A stretch of DNA of 64,000 nucleotides, taken from contig NZ_BOON01000008.1 of assembly GCF_016863255.1 (NCBI RefSeq), forward strand, positions 1 through 64,000, given 5' to 3'. Positions within the stretch are counted from its first letter, which is position 1. Each line of letters begins with the position of its first letter. Under the pieces are notes generated by a model. The model was not told the origin of the DNA. It did not search any database and saw only the letters and a program-made list of their open reading frames with translations. Of this stretch, positions 1-7,407 are shown piece by piece. Source of the stretch: Planosporangium mesophilum. Lineage in GTDB: Bacteria > Actinomycetota > Actinomycetes > Mycobacteriales > Micromonosporaceae. Position numbers and translations under genes: made by a program.

Positions 1-30
1 GGGGGCGCCCGGAGATCTCCGGGCGCCCCC
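1..30. terminator. Perfect 30-bp palindrome, likely terminator of the CsbD-like gene
   Basis: Two 15-base arms (gggggcgcccggaga and its exact complement) abut with no loop. In RNA this folds into a very stable GC hairpin. It lies 27 bases beyond the stop codon of the minus-strand CsbD-like gene, where a terminator is expected. There is no U-tract, as is usual in high-GC actinomycetes. The left edge of the window prevents seeing what lies on the other side. Confidence 0.6.
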
Positions 31-56
31 GCCGTGATGATCGGCGTCAGATCCGG

Positions 57-242
57 TCAGCTCTTGAACACGTCCTTGACGGCGTCCTTGACCTTCTCGC
101 CGGCCTGCTTGAGGTTCGCCGACGCCTGGTCGCCCTTGCCCTCGGCCTCAAGGCTCTCGTCGTCGGTCAGTTTGCCGACGCCCTCCTTGACCTTGCCGCC
201 AAGGTTCTCGGCCTGGTTGCTGGCCTTGTCGTCGTATCCCAT
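57..242 (-). CDS. CsbD-like stress protein
   Basis: A 61-residue, highly charged, Gly/Lys/Glu/Asp-rich protein starting MGYDDKASNQAENLGGKVKE, with the repeated amphipathic G-K-x-K-E pattern typical of the CsbD family. Family members are small, soluble, general-stress-induced proteins of unknown biochemical role. The chosen ATG at 242 sits a short distance after a GGGGAGG ribosome binding site (minus strand). The open frame continues upstream, but that part is antisense to the MFS gene and is a shadow. It appears monocistronic, ending near the palindrome at 1-30. Confidence 0.8.
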   Translation of the reverse strand: MGYDDKASNQAENLGGKVKEGVGKLTDDESLEAEGKGDQASANLKQAGEKVKDAVKDVFKS

Positions 243-301
243 GTCAAGCCTCCCCTTTCTGTGGAGATACTGGTTACTTACCCGTCGGCCGGCAGTCTCA
301 A

Positions 302-1786
302 TCAGGCCGTGGCCGTACGGGTCGGCTTGTCGACACTCGGCACCCGGCTGACCACCGACAGCGGCTTGGCCACCTGCTCGAGCGAGCGCCCGTGGGCCGG
401 CACCGCGTAGAACAGCGCGACGAGTCCGCCGACGGCCATCAGGCCGGCGCCGACGAGGTACCCGTAGAACAGCGGCGTGGGGTTCTTGGCGTCGCCGATC
501 AGCTGGGCGAACACCCACGGGGCGATCACACCGCCGACGACCTGCGCGATCGCGAAGAAGAACGAGATCGCCTGGGCCCGCAGCTCGATCGGGAAGATCT
601 CGCTGACGGTGAGGTACGCGCTCGACGCCCCGGCCGAGGCGATGAAGAACACCACGCACCACAGGATCGTCTGGGTGACGGCGTTGAGCGCGCCGATCCA
701 GAACAGGTACCCGCTGACGGCCAGGATCGCCGCGGACAGCAGGTACGTGCCCGCGATCATCGGCTTGCGGCCCCAGGTGTCGAAGAGGCGCCCCAGCAGC
801 AGCGGGCCGAGCAGGTTACCCAGCGCGAACGGGAAGAAGTACCACGGGATGCTCTGGTCCGGGATGTGGTAGAAGCCCGCCAGTACCAGCCCGTACGTGA
901 AGAAGATCGCGTTGTACAGGAACGACTGGGTGACCAGCATCGAGAAGCCGAGCAGCGAGCGGCTGGGGTAGTCGCGCAGCATGACCCGCGCGATCTGCCG
1001 GTACGTGACCTTCTCGGTCGGCCGGACCTCGATGACCGCGTCCTCGCCGAGCTCGGGCAGTTCACGCCCGTCGGCGCGGACCCGGTCCTCGATCTCGCGG
1101 ACCGTACGCTCGGCCTCCTCGGCGCGGCCGTGGGTGAGCAGCCACCGCGGGCTCTCCGGTACGTGCTTGCGCAGCTGCCAGATCGCCAGGCCGATCACCG
1201 GGCCGACGAACAGGCTGACCCGCCAGCCGATGTCCTTGGGCAGGATGTTCGGGTTGAGCAGGATCAGCTGCGAGGCGGCGCCGATCATGGCGCCCATCCA
1301 GTACGTCCCGTTGATCGCGATGTCGACGCGGCCCCGGTACCGGGCCGGGATCAGCTCGTCGATCGCCGAGTTGATCGCGGTGTACTCGCCGCCGATGCCC
1401 ATACCGGCGATGAACCGCATCGCCAGGAACGACCACAGGTTCCAGGCGAAGCCGGACAGACCGTTGAAGACGAGATAGATGCCGAGCGTCACCAGGAACA
1501 GGTTGCGCCGGCCGAGCCGGTCGGACAGGCGGCCGAAGACCAGGGCGCCGACGACCTCGCCGAGCAGGTAGATCGAGGCGGTGAGCCCGACCTCACCGGC
1601 CGTCAGGTGGAGGGTGTTCTGGTCCTTCAGGACGGAGGCGATGGACGCCGCCATCTGGATCTCCAGCCCGTCGAGGACCCAGGCGACCCCGAGCGCGACG
1701 ACCACCAGCCAGTGGAACCGCGCCCAGGGGAGCCGGTCTATGCGGGCCGGTACGTCACTTCGAACGGTCTGTTCGGTACTTGTCAT
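302..1786 (-). CDS. MFS transporter, sugar-porter/metabolite:proton symporter type
   Basis: This 494-residue integral membrane protein has about 12 hydrophobic segments. It carries the major facilitator signature between TM2 and TM3 (GRLSDRLGRRNLFL) and the sugar-porter-like PESPRWLL motif after TM6, followed by a charged cytoplasmic loop rich in Arg and Glu. The N-terminal RIDRLPWARFHWLVV followed by WVLDGLE resembles the metabolite:H+ symporter/NiaP-like branch rather than true hexose porters. The substrate cannot be assigned. The ATG at 1786 has a GGAGG site just upstream. It is divergent from cobN, with the cobalamin riboswitch in between on the opposite strand, so coregulation by B12 is not implied. 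Confidence 0.8.
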   Translation of the reverse strand: MTSTEQTVRSDVPARIDRLPWARFHWLVVVALGVAWVLDGLEIQMAASIASVLKDQNTLHLTAGEVGLTASIYLLGEVVGALVFGRLSDRLGRRNLFLVTLGIYLVFNGLSGFAWNLWSFLAMRFIAGMGIGGEYTAINSAIDELIPARYRGRVDIAINGTYWMGAMIGAASQLILLNPNILPKDIGWRVSLFVGPVIGLAIWQLRKHVPESPRWLLTHGRAEEAERTVREIEDRVRADGRELPELGEDAVIEVRPTEKVTYRQIARVMLRDYPSRSLLGFSMLVTQSFLYNAIFFTYGLVLAGFYHIPDQSIPWYFFPFALGNLLGPLLLGRLFDTWGRKPMIAGTYLLSAAILAVSGYLFWIGALNAVTQTILWCVVFFIASAGASSAYLTVSEIFPIELRAQAISFFFAIAQVVGGVIAPWVFAQLIGDAKNPTPLFYGYLVGAGLMAVGGLVALFYAVPAHGRSLEQVAKPLSVVSRVPSVDKPTRTATA

Positions 1787-1971
1787 GGGGGCACCTCCGA
1801 CTGCCGTTTTCTCCCGGCTGCGGAGAAGTCAAACGCCGTTCACCTGCCGCTGTCGGCGGCCGGGCCCCGCCGCGCTCCCGCCGCACCGATCCAGGAGAAA
1901 TGGCGCCACAAAGCGGACACGCCGCGGACCACAACTTCTAGATCGACGCGGACCCCTCAGGCGGCATGCCG

Positions 1972-2132
1972 TAGCATCCGCCACGGCGGCAGTGGAGGAA
2001 CCCGGTGGAAATCCGGGGCGGTCCCGCCACTGTCACCGGGGAGTGACCCTCGTTCTGCGCCACGGCCGCACCGCGCGGCGGGAAGGCTGAGGGAAGCGTC
2101 GATCCGGAAGCCAGGAGACTCCGGCCGCCGCC
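1972..2132 (+). promoter_or_regulatory. Cobalamin riboswitch upstream of cobN
   Basis: The region shows the hallmark B12-aptamer blocks in order: ggaacccggtggaaatccgg at about 1997-2016, then gcggtcccgccactgt (B12 box-like core), a variable arm with ggcgggaaggc, and the closing gccaggagactccggcc near 2110-2126. It lies in the 411-base gap between the divergent MFS gene and cobN and ends about 65 bases before the cobN ATG. A TAGCAT hexamer at 1972-1977 could be the -10 box or the start of the aptamer. Downstream, gggac and gtccc can pair, and the GGGAG ribosome binding site near 2184 is the likely sequestered element, implying translational control by adenosylcobalamin. Confidence 0.9.
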
Positions 2133-2198
2133 GGGACCCCGCGTCCCGACCTTCGACCCTGCGACCGGGGCGCGGACCCCGACGGGAGTAGTGCCTTC

Positions 2199-5100
2199 AT
2201 GACCTTCGTGCTGCTGTCCACGGCCGACACCGATCTCCTGGCAGCCCGGGCGAGCCAGGCCGGTTGGCTCGTCGCCAACCCCACCCGGCTGGAACCCGCG
2301 GACGTGCCGGCCCTCCTCGACGGCGCCGAACTCGTGGTCGTACGGCTGCTCGGCGGCCGGCGGACCTGGCCGGACGGGCTGGACGCGGTACTGCGCGCCG
2401 GAGTACCGGTGGTCGCGCTCGGCGGCGAGGCCACTCCGGACGCCGAGCTGACCGCACTGTCCACCGTGGCCGCAGGCGTCGCTCACGACGCCCAGCGGTA
2501 CCTCGTCGAGGGCGGACCGGACAACCTGCGTGAGCTGTACCGGTTCCTGTCCGACACGGTGCTGCTGACCGGCGAGGGCTTCGCGCCGCCGGCCGTGGCA
2601 CCGGCCTACGGCGTACACGGATCTTTCGAGCGGAGGCCCGAGCGCCCCACGATCGGGATCGTCTTCTACCGCGCCCACGCGCTCGCCGGGAACACCGCGT
2701 TCGTGGACACCCTCGCGGCCGCGATCGAGGACGCGGGCGGCAACGCGCTGCCGGTCTTCGCCTCGTCACTGCGTACGGTCGACGAGGGCCTCGCCGAGGT
2801 GCTGGGCCGCTGCGACGCGCTGGTCGTCACGGTGCTCGCCGCGGGCGGCACCCGGGCCGCCGACGCGAGCGCCGGTGGTGACTCCGACGCCTGGTCGGTG
2901 GAGGCCCTCGCCGCGCTGGACGTGCCCGTACTCCAAGGCCTCTGCCTGACGTCGAGCCGGGCGCAGTGGGCCGGCTCGGACGCCGCGCTGACGCCCATGG
3001 ACGCCGCGATGCAGGTCGCGATCCCCGAGTTCGACGGGCGGTTGATCACGGTGCCGTTCTCGTTCAAGGAGACCGGGCCGGACGGGATCCCGGTGTACGT
3101 GGCCGACCCCGAGCGGGCGGCCCGGGTGGCCGGCATCGCGCTGTCGTACGCCCGGCTGCGTTCGATACCCAACCGGGACAAGCGGCTGGCGATCCTGCTG
3201 TCGTCGTACCCGACGAAGCACTCCCGGGTGGGCAACGCGGTCGGCCTGGACACCCCCGCCTCGGCCGTGGAACTGCTACGGGCGCTGCGCGCGGCCGGGT
3301 ATGACGTCGGTGACTCCTGCGAGCTTGCGAGCGGGAGCGGCAAGTCCTTTCCGGAGGACGGCGACACGCTGATCCACTCGCTCATCGCGGCCGGCGGGCA
3401 CGACGTGGAGTGGCTGACCGAGGACCAGCTGGCGGCGGCGCCGATCCGGGTGCCGGCCGCGCAGTACCGCCGCTGGTTCGACGCGCTGCCCGTCGACCTG
3501 AAAGCCGACATGTTGGACAAGTGGGGCGAGCCGCCGGGCGAGCTGTACGTCGACGGGGACGAGATCGTCCTAGCCGGCCTCCGGTTCGGCAACGTGACGC
3601 TGATGATCCAGCCGCCGCGCGGGTTCGGCGAGAACCCGATCGCGATCTACCACGACCCGGACCTGCCGCCGTCGCACCACTACCTGGCCGCGTACCGGTG
3701 GCTGGCCGGCAACGTCGACGCCGTCGTCCACCTGGGCAAGCACGGCACCCTGGAGTGGCTGCCGGGCAAGGGGCTCGGGCTGGCCGCCGGCTGCGCGCCC
3801 GACGCGGTGCTGGGCGACCTGCCGCTGGTGTACCCGTTCATCGTCAACGACCCGGGGGAGGGGACCCAGGCCAAGCGCCGGGCCCACGCCACCGTGGTCG
3901 ACCACCTCGTGCCGCCGATGGCCCGCGCCGACACGTACGGCGACCTGGCGAAGCTGGAGCAGCTGCTCGACGAGTACGCGACCGTGCAGGCGCTCGACCC
4001 GGCGAAACTGCCGGCGGTCCGGGCGCAGATCTGGACGCTGATCCAGGCCGCCCAGCTCCACCACGACCTGCACCAGTCCGACATGCCGGGCGAGGACGAG
4101 TTCGACGACTTCATCCTGCACGTCGACGGGTACCTGTGCGAGATCAAGGATTCGCAGATCCGCGACGGTCTGCACATCCTCGGCGCGGCCCCGCAGGGCG
4201 AGGCGCGGGTCAACCTGGTCCTCGCCGTACTGCGGGCGCAGCAGGTCTGGGGTGGCAGCCACGCCTTCCCCGGCCTGCGTACGGCCCTCGCGGCGCATTT
4301 CGGGCTCGCCGAGGCCGACCTGCTGGCGGGGATCGCGCCCACCGGCGCGCCGGCCGGGCTGACCGCGATCGCCGACGGGCCCGCCACCACCGCCGCCGAC
4401 CTGGTCGACCTGCTCGAGGCCGTCGCGCGCAAGCTGGTACTCGGCTGCGAGACCCTCGGCTGGGACCCGGCCAAGGTCCCGGCGGTCGTCGCCGAGGTCG
4501 TCGGGGAGCCGGTGGCCGAGGTGGAGCGCGTCCTGCGGTTCGCCGCCACCGAGGTCGTACCCCGGCTGAACGCCACGACCGACGAGCTCACGGCCGTCGT
4601 GCACGCCCTCGACGGCGGGTACATCGCGGCCGGCCCGTCCGGCTCACCCACCCGTGGCCTGGTCAACGTGCTGCCGACCGGGCGCAACTTCTACTCGGTC
4701 GACCCGAAGGCCATCCCGTCTCGCAACGCCTGGGAGGTCGGCCGGGCGCTCGCCGACTCGCTGCTGGCCCGCCACCGCGACGACACCGGCGAGTGGCCGG
4801 CGCTGGTCGGCCTCACCGTCTGGGGCACCAGCGCCATGCGTACCCAGGGCGACGACATCGCCGAGGTCCTCGCCCTGCTGGGCTGCCGGCCGACCTGGGA
4901 CGACGCGTCACGCCGGGTCACCGGCTTCGAGATCGTCCCGCTGGCCGAGCTGGGCCGCCCCCGCGTCGACGTGACCATCCGCATCTCCGGCTTCTTCCGC
5001 GACGCGTTCCCGCACGTCGTGGGGCTGCTGGACGACGCGGTCGCGGCGGTGGCCGGGTTGGACGAGCCGGTCGATCAGAACTTCGTCCGGGCCCACGCGC

Positions 5101-5861
5101 TGGCCGACGCGGAGCAGCACGGCGACTGGCGGCGGGCCACCACCCGGATCTTCGGCTCCAAGCCCGGTGCGTACGGGGCCGGCCTGCTCCCGCTGATCGA
5201 CGCCCGGAACTGGCGCGACGACGGCGACCTGGCCGAGGTGTACGCCGTGTGGGGCGGGTACGCGTACGGGCGCGGTCTGGACGGCCGGGCGGCCCGGGAC
5301 GACCTCGAGACCGTGTACCGCAGGATGTCGGTCGCCGCCAAGAACGTCGACACCCGCGAGCACGACATCGCCGACTCCGACGACTACTTCCAGTACCACG
5401 GCGGGATGGTCGCCATGGTCCGCAGCTTGCGCGGCAGCGACCCGGCCGCGTACATCGGCGACTCGCACGTACCGTCGTCGGTCAAGACCCGTACCCTCGC
5501 GGAGGAGACGAAGCGGGTGTTCCGGGCCCGCGTGGTCAACCCCCGCTGGATCGAGGCGATGCGCCGCCACGGGTACAAGGGCGCCTTCGAGCTGGCGGCG
5601 ACCGTGGACTACCTGTTCGGCTACGACGCCACCGCCGGGGTCGTCGACGACTGGATGTACGAGCAGCTCGCGGCCTCGTACGTGGGTGACCCGGGGGTGC
5701 GGGACTTCCTGGAGAAGTCCAACCCCTGGGCGCTACGGGGGATCACCGAGCGGCTGCTCGAAGCGGCCGACCGGGGGCTGTGGGCGGAGCCACGGCCGGA
5801 GACGCTCGATCAGCTGCGCGAGGCGTACCTGGCCGTGGAGGGCGACCTGGAGGGCTCCTGA
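2199..5861 (+). CDS. cobN: Cobaltochelatase subunit CobN
   Basis: At 1220 residues it matches the usual size of CobN/BchH-type large chelatase subunits, which bind the corrin ring and insert cobalt with an ATPase partner (CobST, or a ChlI/D-type protein in actinomycetes). Recognisable family blocks include PPRGFGENPIAIYHDPDLPP, HLGKHGTLEWLPGK, VYPFIVNDPGEGTQAKRR and, near the C-terminus, a D-DYFQYHGGM motif. The ATG at 2199 follows GGGAG by about 10 bases. The gene is directly under a cobalamin riboswitch. Its likely partner, the chelatase I/D fusion, heads the second B12 operon at 7.4 kb. Hydrogenobyrinic acid a,c-diamide is the expected substrate in the late-insertion pathway, but see the pathway finding. 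Confidence 0.95.
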   Translation: MTFVLLSTADTDLLAARASQAGWLVANPTRLEPADVPALLDGAELVVVRLLGGRRTWPDGLDAVLRAGVPVVALGGEATPDAELTALSTVAAGVAHDAQRYLVEGGPDNLRELYRFLSDTVLLTGEGFAPPAVAPAYGVHGSFERRPERPTIGIVFYRAHALAGNTAFVDTLAAAIEDAGGNALPVFASSLRTVDEGLAEVLGRCDALVVTVLAAGGTRAADASAGGDSDAWSVEALAALDVPVLQGLCLTSSRAQWAGSDAALTPMDAAMQVAIPEFDGRLITVPFSFKETGPDGIPVYVADPERAARVAGIALSYARLRSIPNRDKRLAILLSSYPTKHSRVGNAVGLDTPASAVELLRALRAAGYDVGDSCELASGSGKSFPEDGDTLIHSLIAAGGHDVEWLTEDQLAAAPIRVPAAQYRRWFDALPVDLKADMLDKWGEPPGELYVDGDEIVLAGLRFGNVTLMIQPPRGFGENPIAIYHDPDLPPSHHYLAAYRWLAGNVDAVVHLGKHGTLEWLPGKGLGLAAGCAPDAVLGDLPLVYPFIVNDPGEGTQAKRRAHATVVDHLVPPMARADTYGDLAKLEQLLDEYATVQALDPAKLPAVRAQIWTLIQAAQLHHDLHQSDMPGEDEFDDFILHVDGYLCEIKDSQIRDGLHILGAAPQGEARVNLVLAVLRAQQVWGGSHAFPGLRTALAAHFGLAEADLLAGIAPTGAPAGLTAIADGPATTAADLVDLLEAVARKLVLGCETLGWDPAKVPAVVAEVVGEPVAEVERVLRFAATEVVPRLNATTDELTAVVHALDGGYIAAGPSGSPTRGLVNVLPTGRNFYSVDPKAIPSRNAWEVGRALADSLLARHRDDTGEWPALVGLTVWGTSAMRTQGDDIAEVLALLGCRPTWDDASRRVTGFEIVPLAELGRPRVDVTIRISGFFRDAFPHVVGLLDDAVAAVAGLDEPVDQNFVRAHALADAEQHGDWRRATTRIFGSKPGAYGAGLLPLIDARNWRDDGDLAEVYAVWGGYAYGRGLDGRAARDDLETVYRRMSVAAKNVDTREHDIADSDDYFQYHGGMVAMVRSLRGSDPAAYIGDSHVPSSVKTRTLAEETKRVFRARVVNPRWIEAMRRHGYKGAFELAATVDYLFGYDATAGVVDDWMYEQLAASYVGDPGVRDFLEKSNPWALRGITERLLEAADRGLWAEPRPETLDQLREAYLAVEGDLEGS

Positions 5862-5906
5862 CTCTTTGGCGTACGGGCTCCGGGGCGGGTAGCCTGGCGC
5901 GGCCAG

Positions 5907-6455
5907 GTGATTACTGAGAGTGAGTCCCGTACCGTGTCCACTAGCCTCTCCTCCGTCATAGCGGCCACTGCCCAGTGGCTGGTCCGCGCCTACCCGGGGC
6001 CCGGGGGCACGTTCAGCGCGACACTCGCCGAGGTGCAGGCGCGGCAGGCCACCACGGTGGCTGCCTGGCTGCGGTACCCGACGGCGCTGGACGCGGCGCT
6101 GGTCGACATGCTGGGGCCGGGCGGCTCGGACCGGCTGGACTGGCTGGCGGGAGCCGAGGGGCAACACCCGTCCGAGGAGCACGCCTGGCGTACCTGGGTC
6201 GACGAGGTGGTCGCGAGCTGGGCGGCGTGCCTGCTCGCCGACCCCGAGCTCGCGACCGCCGCCGTGGCCGCGGTGGCCAACAGTGAACACATGATCGGGC
6301 TGTACTGCGACTTCCTGCGCCTGACCACCCCCGACGACCGGGACCGGTACGCGGCAATCCTGCTGCGGCACCCGGACCTGACCGGGCCGGTCGCCGACCT
6401 GCACCGCACGCAACTGCTCGAACTCCTGGACAACGGCGCGGCCGAGGCCGCCTGA
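5907..6455 (+). CDS. Hypothetical protein downstream of cobN
   Basis: A 182-residue, Ala/Leu-rich, mostly helical protein with no signal peptide, membrane segment or family motif that I recognise. It begins 45 bases after cobN. A TAGCCT hexamer at 5890-5895 could be a -10 box giving a transcript that starts just before the GTG at 5907; an alternative GTG at 5934 would remove nine residues. Codon use matches its neighbours, so it is probably a real gene. It ends tail-to-tail, five bases from the hemerythrin gene. Function unknown. Confidence 0.6.
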   Translation: MITESESRTVSTSLSSVIAATAQWLVRAYPGPGGTFSATLAEVQARQATTVAAWLRYPTALDAALVDMLGPGGSDRLDWLAGAEGQHPSEEHAWRTWVDEVVASWAACLLADPELATAAVAAVANSEHMIGLYCDFLRLTTPDDRDRYAAILLRHPDLTGPVADLHRTQLLELLDNGAAEAA

Positions 6456-6459
6456 CGGG

Positions 6460-7029
6460 TCAGTCCTTGCGGCCCTTGGTGGCCTTCCGCATCGCGTCGC
6501 GGACCCGGTCGAACACGGCCAGCGGCGGCCCTGCGAGAATGTTGCCGATCGCCGACTCCGGAGTCTTGGGGTGGGGCCGGGTCGGTGCGGTCTTCTCCGC
6601 CAGCCGTACCGCGTCCGCCATCCGGCGGAGCTGGTCGGCGTCCACCTTCTCGCGCAGCTGCGAGAACTCGTCGCGCTCCTCACGCTCCGCGTGCTGGAGG
6701 ACCGCGTTCTTCAACGCCTGGAACCGGATGTCGAACTCGGGCTTGTCCGGGCCGAGGTCGTACAGCTCCGCGAGCATGTGCTTGGCCTGGTCCTCCTCGT
6801 GCAACCGCTGCTCCACGATCTGCTGACCGGCGTTGATCACCCGGGCCGAGACCGGGTGGACGACCTCTTCCTCGGCGGTCTCGTGGATGGCCAGCATCCG
6901 TACGATGTCCTCGAACACCTGGCGCTTGCGCTCGCCCTGCGCCTGGTCCATCTCGCCGAACATCTGGCGGATCTGGTTGTGCTGGTCGACCAGCAGCTCC
7001 ACCACGTCCTTTTCCCGCGTCGTGGTCAT
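6460..7029 (-). CDS. Hemerythrin HHE-domain protein
   Basis: A 189-residue helical protein. Its N-terminal half has the spaced His/Glu pattern of hemerythrin-like cation-binding domains: a first His in LLVDQHNQIR, then IHETAEEEVVHP, HEEDQAKHML and a late HAEREERDEF. Such proteins hold a diiron centre and act in oxygen, nitric oxide or iron handling. The C-terminal 50 residues (RPHPKTPESAIGN onward) are a basic extension. A GTG at 7035 is possible, but the ATG at 7029 sits 8 bases after GAGGAG and is preferred. It stands alone between the two B12 blocks. Confidence 0.85.
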   Translation of the reverse strand: MTTTREKDVVELLVDQHNQIRQMFGEMDQAQGERKRQVFEDIVRMLAIHETAEEEVVHPVSARVINAGQQIVEQRLHEEDQAKHMLAELYDLGPDKPEFDIRFQALKNAVLQHAEREERDEFSQLREKVDADQLRRMADAVRLAEKTAPTRPHPKTPESAIGNILAGPPLAVFDRVRDAMRKATKGRKD

Positions 7030-7145
7030 GGACACGACTCCTCACGTCGCCTTGTGTGCGGTCGAGTGCCGACTTCCCCGATCGGGCCCGCTCATGCACA
7101 CGCCCACGCCGCGTCGCCCATCTGGCGATCATGGGGCCTGTCACG

Positions 7146-7175
7146 TTGACGTGGGCCGGGGCGGTGGGACAACAT
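7146..7175 (+). promoter_or_regulatory. Candidate promoter of the long B12 operon
   Basis: TTGACG at 7146-7151 and CAACAT at 7170-7175 are separated by 18 bases. This arrangement would start transcription near 7182, just before the cobalamin aptamer. The -10 match is poor, so this is a position-based suggestion only. Confidence 0.35.
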
Positions 7176-7180
7176 GACCT

Positions 7181-7334
7181 CCAGAACGGCGGTGGAGGAA
7201 CCCGGTGCGAGTCCGGGGCGGTCCCGCCACTGTTACCGGGGAGCGACCCCTCACCGACGCGCCACGGCCGCATCTGCGGCGGGAAGGCCGAGGGAGAGCG
7301 CCGATCCGGGAGCCAGGAGACTCCGGCCGTTCGC
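7181..7334 (+). promoter_or_regulatory. Cobalamin riboswitch upstream of the 12-gene B12 operon
   Basis: It contains the same ordered aptamer blocks as the switch at 1972: ggaacccggtgcgagtccgg, gcggtcccgccactgt, ggcgggaaggc and gccaggagactccggcc. Identity between the two switches is high through the whole aptamer. The switch ends about 45 bases before a GGAAGGG ribosome binding site at about 7366-7372, which serves a short leader ORF rather than the first enzyme gene directly. Confidence 0.9.
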
Positions 7335-7380
7335 TGACACACCGATACGCGGGCGTGGACACCCGCGGAAGGGATAGCGC

Positions 7381-7407
7381 ATGGCCTCGCGCCTGAACGG
7401 CGGATGA
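7381..7407 (+). CDS. Putative 8-residue leader peptide coupled to the chelatase gene
   Basis: ATG at 7381 opens MASRLNGG and stops at the TGA of 7405-7407, which overlaps the ATG of the chelatase gene (ATGA). A GGAAGGG site lies about 8 bases before this ATG, whereas the chelatase ATG at 7404 has only a weak GGCGG inside the leader. The arrangement suggests that ribosomes load at the leader, under riboswitch control, and re-initiate on the enzyme gene. It is too short for compositional support, so this is inference from spacing. Confidence 0.4.
   Translation: MASRLNGG

Noticed and set aside
392-2191. 599-residue plus-strand ORF antisense to the MFS gene
   Set aside because: It is an Arg/Asp/Gln-rich shadow caused by GC skew in third codon positions; no domain, and it crosses the riboswitch.
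3410-5689. 759-residue plus-strand ORF inside cobN
   Set aside because: It is an alternative frame of cobN with extreme Arg/Gly content; cobN has clear family motifs throughout.
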